Shown: positions 25,701 through 35,100 of the stretch, in pieces
Layout of the letters: the number at the start of each line of letters is the position of its first letter
How positions within the stretch are numbered: the first letter of the stretch is position 1
DNA from: Varanus komodoensis
Lineage: Eukaryota > Chordata > Lepidosauria > Squamata > Varanidae
Direction: 5' to 3'
DNA length: 64,000 nt
Assembly: GCF_004798865.1 (NCBI RefSeq)
Contig: NW_025335922.1
Span: 8,409,858-8,473,857 of the forward strand
The notes under the pieces: model-generated
Seen by the model: the letters and a program-made list of their open reading frames with translations, nothing else
The model's database searches: none
Told to the model about the DNA's origin: nothing
Made by a program: the position numbers and the translations under genes

Positions 25701-26828
25701 GACTGTAGCTCTCACCATCTGCAGGCAGCGCGTGAGCAAACATGCAGACATGGCATTCCTTTTTAAGTTCTGCCAATTCGTTGTAGTTGTGGCCTCCTGC
25801 TGAATCAAACTGATGGCATTTCTCGCCATTTGCATTCCAGCTTCAAGTCGCAAGCCTGCTGTCCAGTGTTTTCAAGTTATTGATGACCCATCAGGTGAGA
25901 ACATGTGAGAGCTCGTTCTTTTTCATCACTGTGTTAGTCCTTGCACCTTGAAGGATGTTCAACTCAGAAAGTCTAAGATTGCACCTTCTGTATATCTAGG
26001 TGCTCTCATCCAAATAAGGAAAACTTGTTCTAGCTCTCAAGTAAAAGTGTTGATTCTCGGGATGCTTAACGCTTCATTCAGTGCCATTTCTTCATTCTAT
26101 ATGCATATGGCTGTTCTGGAAGTAGATTAGCTGAATAACTTCTTTTTTTCTTTCAGCCTCCTTAGAAAGTGTCCTTCCATTTAAGATGGCATTGTGAATT
26201 TGGTTAATGTTTTAAGCTACTGTCAAGACTGTACATTCTTAAAAGACGTTTTCTATCTAAAGATAGCTTTTTAGGAATTTCATTGTTAGGAATCTCTATC
26301 ATAGAACATTTCAGATAAGCCTTTTCCCACTCTGCAAAGTTTTGAATACTTGTGTTTGCTTTAACCTGGTTCGCACATTACGACAACTCAGGATATGGGC
26401 TATGCTGAGGCCTGAGTGTGTGCATACACTGTGCTACAGCTTAACTGTGATTTGTTGTCCATGAACAACCCAGATTTTACATGCCTACAACAAATCATGA
26501 GTTTGCTTCCTGGGTGGTTTTTGATTAACAACCTATAGTTAAACCATAGTGTAGGATTCACAAGTAATGACAATCCATGCTTCAGTAACAAGACATACTT
26601 TGAGCTGATGTTTACATAAAAACCAGGCCTTTCCCTGAAACACTAATCTGCTTTTTTACTTGGTGCACTTTGTGTTTCTTCCAGGTGAAGTTGGAGAGCA
26701 ACTTTGCCTCGGTCATCTTTGCCATTATGGTTTTAGAAGGCCTTGGCCGCTCACTTGACCCTGAACTGGACATCCTGAAGGCAGCTAAACCATTTCTCCT
26801 CAAACCTTCAAGTTCCCTCCTTGAGTAG
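16790..26828 (+). CDS. ADCK2: ADCK2, aarF domain-containing kinase 2 (8 coding exons)
   Basis: An atypical UbiB/COQ8-family kinase-like mitochondrial protein, linked to coenzyme Q and fatty-acid metabolism; its catalysis is not settled. Exons: 16790-17746, 18390-18536, 19392-19520, 20907-21002, 23348-23599, 25190-25318, 25841-25894, 26685-26828. They join in frame with GT/AG introns to 635 codons, close to the human protein (about 626). Visible motifs: hydrophobic segment near residues 93-130; YIKLGQWASTRRDLF (KxGQ signature, about 153-167); EPVGSGCIAQVYKA (about 212-225); VAIK lysine at 319; HADLHPGN at 451-458; metal-binding LDAG at 499-502. The 40-residue spacer between the last two is long for the family, as in mammalian ADCK2. 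Start: first of two adjacent ATGs (16790, 16793); the N-terminus looks like a mitochondrial leader. All seven introns are phase 0. No break in the reading frame. Nothing else fits as well. Confidence 0.97.
17808..17990 (-). mobile_element. tRNA-Ala-derived SINE in ADCK2 intron 1
   Basis: On the minus strand it begins AACTCAGTGGTAGAGCACC (A box), CTGCTTTGCAAGCAG (anticodon arm with TGC, alanine) and GGTTCAATTCC (B box). The body follows and ends near the complement of AGCTGCCTTGCACTGA. Head plus body define the family to which the fragments at 2395 and 4315 belong. It is a retroposed copy, not a functional tRNA gene. Confidence 0.75.
18720..18830. repeat. AT-rich (ATA)n-type simple sequence
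   Basis: Irregular AATAATAAAAATAATAA tract inside ADCK2 intron 2. Confidence 0.8.
19010..19120 (-). mobile_element. CORE/MIR-like SINE fragment
   Basis: Reverse complement of the head and central domain. The plus strand reads GGGCCAAGGTCACTCAGAGA and, further on, CCACACTGGCTC, which correspond to the ends of the conserved block and the A-box start in the other copies. Lies in ADCK2 intron 2. Confidence 0.6.
20000..20330 (-). mobile_element. CR1 LINE 3'-end fragment in ADCK2 intron 3
   Basis: The plus strand reads AAGTCATCAAGTCCAACCCC, then GGGAGAGCCCACAACATCCA and GGAAGTTTTTCCTGATGTTC, the reverse complement of a CR1 3' end of the same subfamily as at 49035. Non-coding. Confidence 0.75.
22425..22625 (+). 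mobile_element. CORE/MIR-like SINE in ADCK2 intron 4
   Basis: Head GAGAGCCAGTGTAGTGGT, central block AGTGGGTGACTCCGGGCCAA, CTCACAGGGTTGTTGTGAGG-type block (here TTCACAGGGTTG), and a 3' end AGGCAGGATATAAATGCAAC followed by a CAA/ACA tail. A near-complete copy. Confidence 0.75.
23095..23224. mobile_element. Palindromic miniature inverted-repeat element, family A
   Basis: The two halves are diverged inverted copies around a short centre: one arm carries GGTTGGACTACTGTTGCA and CTCATCAGCTCCAGCC, the other CATTGTAATCCCAACA and CATCTGGAGGGCCACATG. Sister copies lie at 27030, 34772 and 35099, with halves near 18195, 19768, 25665, 29225 and 51997. Confidence 0.6.
23670..23855 (-). mobile_element. CORE/MIR-like SINE fragment in ADCK2 intron 5
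   Basis: Reverse complement of the SINE body: TCCTCACAACAACCCTGTGA and GTCACACAGTGAGCTTCATG on the plus strand correspond to the central block and the post-B-box part of forward copies. It starts about 70 bases after exon 5. Confidence 0.6.
24045..24285 (-). mobile_element. CR1 LINE fragment in ADCK2 intron 5
   Basis: Minus-strand reading resembles the CR1 end of ORF2 and its 3' UTR. The plus strand shows CCTTTCCTCATAGAGGAGCT and CCCTTGATCATGTTTCTTGT, the complement of the 'aaagg..gatcaagggg' CR1 region seen forward at 52800. Confidence 0.75.
24522..24768 (+). mobile_element. CORE/MIR-like SINE in ADCK2 intron 5
   Basis: Head CCAGTGTGGTGTTGTGGATA, central block GAAGCTCACTGGGTGATTCT, ACCTACCTCACAGGAGTGCT, and 3' end GGGATATAAACGTATTAATA with AATAAAAT tail. 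Near full length, diverged. Confidence 0.75.
25491..25517. repeat. (ATGC)n/(GA)n microsatellite
   Basis: GCATGCATGCATGA followed by a GA run, in ADCK2 intron 6. Confidence 0.85.
26340..26600. mobile_element. Dispersed inverted-repeat-like element in ADCK2 intron 7 (unassigned)
   Basis: Contains facing 'aacaaatcatgagttt' and 'aacctatagttaaaccatag' type blocks, starting near GGTTCGCACATTACGACA. A related CCATGGTT-rich stretch occurs at 37380-37870 and near 29520-29590. I recognise the pattern as a dispersed element but cannot name the family. Confidence 0.3.
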
Positions 26829-27690
26829 CAAGAGATGCTTGCTACTCAGTAGCAAGAGATACTCACATTGGCATATGTGGGCCTTAGCTCATAAGTTTAC
26901 CTCTGAAGTGGTCTCCAACCTTACATCGAAAGTTGAAAGATTTAACCGAGGAGCACTGTTCTACTGATTCATACTGGGATGGGCACCATTCTCTCTCGAT
27001 CCTGAAACTGAGGTCTAATCCCTTACAGCAGGAACAAGTTGTCCCCCAGATGCCATTGGACTGTGACTCCTGCCTGTCCCAGCCAGCATAGCCAATCATG
27101 TGAAGGGTGCTGGGAATTGCAGCCCAACAGGTGGAGGGGTGTGTCTTCCCCCGTCCCTGGCTTTTGGAATGCTCCATTTCAAGGGCACGTCTTCGCCACC
27201 AAGGGCTATGCAATCTCTCAGCAAAGCTTTCAGTGTAAATTGTGACCTTGATGGTGCTGGCTGCTGTAAGAAAACACCTCTGGAAAGGTGATTCTTCTAG
27301 CCAGCTTGAATCATTTGCACCAGGCTTAAGGGAATCAGCCCCATTTTACAACTTCAGCATTAATCCTACTCCCTCTTCAAGAAATGGAAAGGCAGAGATA
27401 ACTTCCTTGTCAGACTGTATATTCATTCACTGGAAAGCAAATCATAGTCAATTAATATCACTGTGGTACATTATAAGGAAACACCTTCCCTTTTTTTAAG
27501 CTCTTGTGCAAGACTGCCAGTTGCTCTAAAACACATTGAGAAGAGGATATTTTTAAAATTCTGTGCTGCCTTCATTCAAAAAGCATTGAGGGTAACCAAA
27601 ACATTTATTTTTATAAACAGATGTACTTCTATATATAATTGATATTGAAGAACTTGGATTGAATAATAAATGGTTTTATCGAGGAAGAGG
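26829..27690 (+). other. ADCK2: ADCK2 3' UTR with polyadenylation signal
   Basis: After the TAG stop at 26826-26828 the sequence stays unspliced in appearance. The first convincing AATAAA is at 27665-27670, so the transcript probably ends near 27.69 kb. A family A palindromic element lies inside the UTR at about 27030-27142. The end is inferred from the signal only. Confidence 0.55.
27030..27142. mobile_element. Palindromic miniature element, family A, in the ADCK2 3' UTR
   Basis: The left arm (CCAGATGCCATTGGACTGTG) and right arm (GGGAATTGCAGCCCAACAGG) are diverged inverted copies around CCCAGCCAGCATAGCCAATC. Same family as 23095 and 35099. Confidence 0.6.
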
Positions 27691-27834
27691 TCCTTACCTT
27701 TGTCTAGTTTGGTGCCTGCCCACTTCTTTCCTTTGTGAGATGTTTGATGTTCCCTTTATGAGGAAGGAACTGTCTTGTAACAGAACCCACAGAGGAAGGT
27801 GGCCTGGCCAAGGCTTCAGCTGGAAGCCAGTGTG

Positions 27835-27955
27835 GGTGGAAAAGGCCCGGTGTTCTATAGTTCACACCAGCCGGTCCTGTTGTGCTCAGGTCTGTTCAGA
27901 TTGGCCACTGAGCAGAATGCTGGACAAGATGGGCATTGGTCTCATCGTATAGTCT
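27835..27955 (+). mobile_element. CR1 LINE 3'-end fragment
   Basis: Contains GGCCACTGAGCAGAATGCTG and GGACAAGATGGGCATTGGTC, the last part of the CR1 3' UTR as also seen at about 53220-53260. Confidence 0.7.
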
Positions 27956-28049
27956 TAGTTTCAAATACATGATCCCTCTCATGCTATTAAGATTATTGGG
28001 GGCGGGGGGTGCAGCAGCCACTGCTCTTCTTGCCAATCTCCCATAACCT

Positions 28050-28285
28050 ACAGACATGGATGTGCATGTTGACTGGGACTCAGAGGATCTGGGTTCTAGT
28101 CCCCGCTCAGCCATGGAGCCAGCTGGGTGACCTTGGGCCAGTCACAGACTCTCAGCCCAACCTACCTCACAGGGTTGTTGTTGTGGGGATAAGATGGAGG
28201 AGGAGAATGATGTAAGCTGCCTTGAGCCCTTTGTGGGAAAAAGGCAGGATATAAATCGAAAAATAAATAAATAAAATAAATGTTT
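28050..28285 (+). mobile_element. CORE/MIR-like SINE, near complete
   Basis: B box GGGTTCTAGTCCCC, central block AGCTGGGTGACCTTGGGCCA, ACCTACCTCACAGGGTTGTT, then a 3' end GGCAGGATATAAATCGAAAA with an AATAAATAAATAAA tail. The best-preserved copy of this family in the window. Confidence 0.8.
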
Positions 28286-28589
28286 CATATTTGTAGAGGG
28301 AAGCCTTGTTCACATCCATCATCTCTTTGTTTGATGAGAGTGTGAACAGGGATTTCATCTGATAGGAGGAGCCTATATATAAGTAGCAGGTTGTTGTCTT
28401 CCATGTGAGCAGTGGGGTCCAATTACCTGAGTGGGGAGTGTTCAGAGAAGGCCAAAAGCAGTAGCAACATTAACTGCATGCAGATGCCACCACAAAAAAA
28501 AAAAAAAAAAAGCAGCCAAGAAAACAGCAGACTTTTTGGTCACCTAAAAATTAAGCAGGAAGGAATGAGAAAGCACAACAGCCTTGGAG

Positions 28590-28942
28590 GGTGGCAACTA
28601 GGGGAGGGCCTTTTTGGTGGTGGCATCCCCCCATATTTGGAATAACCTCCTTGCTGCAGCCCACCTGGTGTCAAATTTGTCTTCTTTTTGGTGCCAGGTT
28701 AAGCCAGCCTTCTTTGCAGAGGCCTTTAAAGATCTTCCTGGTCATTCAGGGGCCTGATACAATTACTCAGGAGCCTTTTGCTCTAGGCCAGGTCTTTTTA
28801 ATTGTCTTGAAATGTTCTTTTATGTTATTTTAAATTAATTTTTAATTCTGACTGTTCTTATCTATTGTATTTTATTGTTTTTATATTTTGTTGTACTGCC
28901 CAGAAAGCTTTGGCTATGGGTGATATAGAAATCAAATAATAA
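28590..28942 (+). mobile_element. L2 LINE 3' end
   Basis: Contains GGAGGGCCTTTTTGGTGGTG, a TTTTTGGTGCCAGGTTAAG block, and a T-rich 3' UTR ending TTGTACTGCCCAGAAAGCTT...ATAGAAATCAAATAAT. The same order is seen after the L2 coding remnant at 47211-48000. Confidence 0.7.
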
Positions 28943-28957
28943 TAGCAAATTTAATTC

Positions 28958-29013
28958 CTAAGGATACAATCCTATACATGTTTAGACAGAAAAATGTTTC
29001 TGTCTAAATTTGC
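28958..29013. mobile_element. Palindromic miniature element, family B (partial)
   Basis: AATCCTATACATGTTTAGAC followed at once by its inverted counterpart TCTGTCTAAATTTGC; related to the copies at 9842 and 54950. Confidence 0.5.
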
Positions 29014-29783
29014 AAATAATTGTGCTTTAAGGGGATTTTTAAAAAATCACATCTATATGGACAGGGCCAGTTTTCATATAGTTCGGGGGTGGCACTGGAG
29101 AAATCCCTTTAAGAAGGGCCCCAAAGGGGGACCCTACATAGGGGTAGTGTGGACACTTTCCAGTAAGCACCCATAACATTTTGAGACACATCTATTGCGC
29201 CAATGCTAGACATACATTACAGCTTTCTTCAACCTGGTGCCCTCCAGATATGTTTGAGTATAACCCCCATTATATCATGGCAATGATAGGACCATTAGAC
29301 CAATGCATCTCAAGGACTACATTGAGGTACATTGCTTTAGAGACTAGTTCAGGTTTTTCCAAGTTACAGCTTGGGATACTGACTCAATTCACATGATCAA
29401 ATAAGCCGTGAAATGTTTGTGAGTCTGCCTGCTCATTGCCATGCACTGGCTTGCTTTCTGAAGCAACCCATACCTGGGCTGTTTTTGTGAAATGCAAATC
29501 TGCCACTTCAGGTTCTTTATGAATTAAATCACCCAGCAAGAAACCATGGTAAACTCTGGATTATTTAACCCATGTCTGTAGTGCAAGAGGCAGCCTACCC
29601 ATCACTATGCTTGTCCTCAGGAACTAATGTATGATGTGCAAACCAGGTCGTCATAAAAACCCACAAAACTGATTTCATTGCAGGATGGAGTTCAGAAAGT
29701 GTGTTTCACAATCCCCAACTTCGGTGCATATCAACATTACCTGATTTTGGTCCAAACATGGGGTTGTGCAAATGGCAATGCTT

Positions 29784-31930
29784 TTAGGACAGAAGGGAGG
29801 CACGAAGTGTTAAAAGATTCTGCTCTTGGAGATACTGCTGGAGGTCTTTGTGTTTCTGTTTCTCCTTTTCTACCTGTTGAGACATCCTCTCCCACTTCTG
29901 GAACACTTGCCGCTTGGCAGTCTCCTTCTCCTTCATCTGAATGTCCTGCTCCTGGAGTGCAGCTTCCAAGTTCTTTTGCATAGATTGCTGTCTGTTCCTG
30001 AGAAGTTCCTACAGAAAAGGATGTGAAATGAACTGAAAATCCTACATTTTGTAGCTCTTTTTGATCACATGAAGCAAGGACAGAATCATCTGATACCTGC
30101 AAGAATCATACTAGGATAATACTTAGGTGCAAAGGCACTTTGCAATCTGTCCAAGGGAGTTGGGGAATTTATTTCCTGGTGGTTTAAGACCCCAGGAAAG
30201 CCTAGGAGATCCTATTGCAGCAGATTGGACAAGATGGCTTATGAGATCCCTCCTTTTATAATAAATCCTCCAAAATCTTCTCATTCTCTCAATCAAGGCA
30301 GCCCTCTGTTTTATGGAGATGGGAGCATTTCCTTCCTTTTCCTGAGGACACAGTTCTGATCCAACAAGAGATGGGCAAGACTATTGGGCACCTGGTACCA
30401 TGGCAAATCTCTGTCTCAAGATGGTCAGGTGTGCCCTATTGGACTGGCCAAGCATGCCTTTAGACATGAACACGATTGCACATCTGCACCACAACTAAAT
30501 ATGAATCCGTGTCAAAGAAGTGTATTCAAGCTGACATCTATTCTATGCCTGAATTCTGTGGCCCACATTAATCATACAAAATTAAAGTACGTGCCTATAA
30601 TTCTGTGCAGGTTGCAGAATTCAATGTTCCTAGGGATAGAATTTTGATCAGCAATTCAGAGATTTGCTTGCCACTTTCAACACTCATAATTCCCAAGCTC
30701 TGTCCTACATCCCCTCCCAGTATCCTCGAGTTCAACTATGCAAATGGATCAGAACTACCTAACATAATTTAACTGATCTAGGGATACCTTGGCACAGATT
30801 TTAGGTGCTCCTGACATGCAGACAACTCTGCCCTGTTTGCATCCTTCCCCCTTTAAAAAATCATTTTGAGAAACTGGAAGAGGGTGATGAGAATAGAATG
30901 CCTTACCAGCCTCCTTTTTTCACGGTCTTCAATTGTTTGGTTGTGTTCAGTCAGCTGCTTCTCCCTCTGCTTATGCTGTGCCCTTAAGAACTCTATCTTC
31001 TGACTCTCCTTGTTCCGTTCTTCATCCCACAAGCAGGACTCCTGCCTCCTCCTCTCTGCTCTTGCAGACTGGAGTTGCTCCCTGGGCAGCCCATTCTTGA
31101 CACTGTTCTCCTGCTGCTTTTGCAAACCTTGCAAGGTTCTTTGGAGTGATCTCTGCCTGTTTCAGAGAAGTGCCAGAGAAAGCAGAGCACCTTTTGGGCT
31201 GTTGCATTCTACCTACTCCCAGCTCAGAACAATTATCCAGAAGGATACCATGGTCAATGATGCTGGAAGCCTCTGAGAGATCCAGCAGTTATCTACAGGG
31301 TTACAGTCCATGTCTCTCTCCCAGCGAAGTTGTTTGTGTGCCAAAGCTCAGCCTCAACCCCAACTAAAATGGATCCAGATAGTCTCATCCAAGAGGGCCC
31401 ACCAGCTGCTCAAGAACATTTACCTCTTGTTGGCAAGCAGAAGCTCTCTTTTGAGGTGTTCCTCTTGCTGCCGTTGATCTTCCTTAAGCCGTCTCTGCTC
31501 CCACTTCTGACGTTTGAACTCTGTCCTGGCTGTGTTGATGTCTATCTCTCTCGGACCATCATGCAGTGCCCCTTTGACCAGTAATTGCTGAGAAGAAAGA
31601 CTCCTCCAGAAGGGTTTCTCCAAACTTACCTAATCTATTTGGCCTCAGCCAACATGGGGGGTTCTCAGACTTGGCAGTTCACCAGAGAAAGGCAAACTGA
31701 GTAGAGCCCATGCACAGGAAGGACTTTTCCCCCTCAATAGCACAAGACTTGGGAGAGGGATGTACTTACCTGCACTGATGGTGCACTGTAGTTCCTCCTG
31801 ATGTGCAAAGCCGATCCAACAGCGGAATGGTCTTTCGTTGGGACTCGGTCCACCCTGCTGAATGTAGTCTTGGCTTGAGAAACATCTGCAATACGTGTTA
31901 TTTGAGGATGACTCCTTTGGAAAGGTTGGG
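29784..31930 (-). other. Coiled-coil C-terminal exons of the VWA/DUF4537 gene
   Basis: Four exons (31770-31930, 31424-31587, 30907-31150, 29784-30008). The last three encode about 210 residues rich in Glu, Lys, Gln and Arg with heptad-like spacing (REIDINTARTEFKRQKWEQR; KQREKQLTEHNQTIEDREKR; KETAKRQVFQKWERMSQQVE), the look of a long coiled coil. The 31770-31930 exon is Ser/Thr-rich and ends at CAG before GTAAGT. The 30907-31150 exon uses the acceptor CAGGCAGAG just before position 31150 to keep the frame. Confidence 0.8.
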
Positions 31931-32119
31931 CTGAAGAAAAATGGCTCATGTTATTTTAACTGTTAATTATTTATTAACTAGGTTTTTGGGGTTTTTTTAG
32001 CCGAGAATGCACTGGGGGGGGGGAGTGTTATTTATTGTATTATTTATTGTATAATTTTAGTATTTATGTGTTGTGAGCCGCCCCGAGGCTTTGTTGCGAT
32101 GGGGCGGCATAGAAATGGT

Positions 32120-32151
<32 letters not shown>

Positions 32152-35100
32152 AATGTTGGGCTGGGAAAAGGCAGGCGTATAAAGCAAGTCTACACGTTAA
32201 TAGGGTGACAGGTCATTAAAAATAATAGCACAGATACAATAAAGTAATTGGTGTTGAAATGCACACACTGGAGAAAATGTATGGATCTCCAATGGCATGA
32301 TTTGGATGGTTGGAATGTGTTTGGAATGGGCAGAAATGANNNNNNNNNNNNNNNNNNNNNNNNNNNNNNNNNNNNNNNNNNNNNNNNNNNNNNNNNNNNN
32401 NNNNNNNNNNNNNNNNNNNNNNNNNNNNNNNNNNNNNNNTCATTTCTGCCCATTCCAAACACATTCCAACCATCCAAATCATGCCACAACACCTCGTTTT
32501 CCAAACCCTAACCCTACCCTCGGGCACACCCCCAACCCTAATACTAGGGTAAACTTCCATTGAAAACAATGCGATTTTGAAAAAGCCTTCCTTGAGCAGA
32601 TTTTTCGGCCCTGCTCATCATTTCTGCCCATTCCAAACACATTCCAACCATCAAAATCATGCCACAACACCTCGTTTTCCAAGCCCTAACCCTACCCTGG
32701 TGCACACCCCTAACCCTATTAAAGGGGTAAACTTCTATTGAAAATAATGCGATTTTGAAAAAGCCTTTCTTGAGCAGATTTTTCGGCTCTTCTCATCATT
32801 TATGCCCATTCCAAACACATTCCAACCATTAAAATCATGCCAGAGAAACTCTTTTTCCAAGCCCTAACCCTACCCTCGTGCACAACCCTAACCCTAATAA
32901 AGGGGTAAACTTCTATTGAAAATAATGCGATTTTGAAAATGTCTTCTTGAAGCAGCTTTTTCGGCACTTCTTATCATTTCTGCCAATTCCAAAAACATTC
33001 CAACCATCAAAATCCTGCCAGGACTCCTCGTTTTCAAAACCCTAACCCTACTCTAGGGCACACCCCTAACCCTAATAAAGGGGTAAACTTCCATTGAAAA
33101 TAATGCAATTTTGAAAAAGCCTTTCTTGAGCAGATTTTTCGGCTCTTCTCATTATTTATGCCCATCCCAAACACATTCTACCTATCAAAATCCTGCCAGA
33201 ACACCTTGTTTTCCAAGCCCTAACCCAGGAAAAGCCACTCAAGGATTGCGTTTTCAAAATCTCCCTATTTTGAATGGAACTTTCACCCTATGTTAGGGTT
33301 AGGGGAGTGCACCAGGGTAGCGTTAGGGTTAGAAAAACGAAGTGTCCCGGCATGGTTTTGATGGTTGCATCGTGTTTAGAATGGGCAGAAATAATGAGCT
33401 GTGAAGGAAAAGCTACTCAGGAAGGTGTTTTCAAAATCGCCCCTTTTTCAGTGGAAATTTCACCCTATATTAGGGTTAGGGGTGTGCGCCAGGGTAGGGT
33501 TAGGGTTAGAAAAATGAGGTGTCCTGGCATGATTTTGACAGTTGGAATGTGTTTAAAATGGGCAGAAATGAAGAGCAGTGCCGAAAAAGCTTCTCAAGGA
33601 AGGCATTTTCAAAATTGCATTATTGGCAATGGAAGTTTACCTGTTTATTAGGGTTAGGGGTGTTCACCAGGGTAGGGTTAGGGTTAGAATAGTGAGGTGT
33701 CCCGGCATGCTTTCATGGTTTCAACGTGTTTAGAATGGGCAGAAATGATGAGCTGTGCAGAAAAACCACTCAAGGATGGAGTTTTAAAAATCTCTCTTTT
33801 GAATGGAACTTTCACCCTATATTAGGGTTAGGGGTGTGCGCCAGGGTAGGGTTAGGTTTAGAAAAAAGAGGTGTCCTGGCATGGTTTTGATAGCTACAAC
33901 GTGCTTAGAATGGGCAGAAATAATGAGCTGTGCAGAAAAAGCTACTCAAGGAATGTGTTTTCAAAATCTCCCTCTTTTCAGTGGAACTTTTACCCTATAT
34001 TAGGGTTAGGGGTGTGCACCAGGGTAGGGTTAGGGTTAGAAAAGTGAGGTGTCCCGGCATGCTTTTGATGGTTTCAACGTGTTTACAATGGGCAGAAATG
34101 ATGAGCTGTGCAGAAAAAGCCACTCAAGGATTGCGTTTTTAAAATCTCCCTCTTTTCAATTGAATTTTCTCCCTATTTTAGGGTTAGGGGTGTGCGCCAG
34201 GATAGGGTTAGGGTTAGAAAAACGAGGTGTTCTGGCATGGTTTTTATGGTTGCAATGTGTTTAGAATGGGCAGAAATGATGAACTGCTATGTACCTCTCT
34301 GTTTTTGTGGAATTATGTATTTGCGTCTGTTGACAGCTGCATCAACCATGGTTCCTCTGCGTTCCCTTGGATCTTCTGAAGCCAACACTCCCTGCTGGAC
34401 CTGCCAATATCAATAAAGACTCAGGACTCAGCACTCAGGACAAGCAACACTGAAAACACTGATTCATCCTGGGCTGAGTAGAAAGCAAATCTTACTGCTT
34501 AGATGAGTTTATGTTATTTCATCATTTTCATGATCATCTCCCCATCCATATAGGTTCTGTTTCACAAAGAACCATACAAAAATTCCTTTGCCTATCCTTT
34601 CCCTGCTTTTTCCTCTCACCTTTCTATGCCTGCCTGTTTCTATAGCAGTGTTTGCTACAATGATACAAACTAAAAGCAAAACTCAATATGAAAGCAAATA
34701 GTAATGAGAAGGAGCAGCAGCAGCAAAGGAGAGGACAGGTCTCTGTCCAAATGACCTTGCAATACTGAATGGGTGGGCAACTTGTGGCCTGGCAGATATT
34801 TTGGCCTCGCTCCCATGGTAACCATTGGCTATGCTGGCTAGGGCTGATGCAAGTTGTGAGCCAAAACAGCTGGAGGGCCACAACTTGCCTTCCCCTTAGT
34901 CACCAGAGGGCAGAGAGGTGGGATAACCATGCAAAGAAGAGGCAATCGTTCCAGCCATACGTATGTATGTATGATTATAGTAGGATCATGGCCTGGTCCT
35001 TGGGAATGTTTTATGCCCATAAATGTATATTTGTACAACTGTGTATAAAATGGATGGCAGCACAGTATGTTTAAAAAAATAGGGTCATTGTTCAGACTAG

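Noticed and set aside
32500-34285. True interstitial telomere or chromosome-end array
   Set aside because: The TTAGGG-like runs are only one to three units long and embedded in a regular 177-bp unit, so a composite satellite explains them better.
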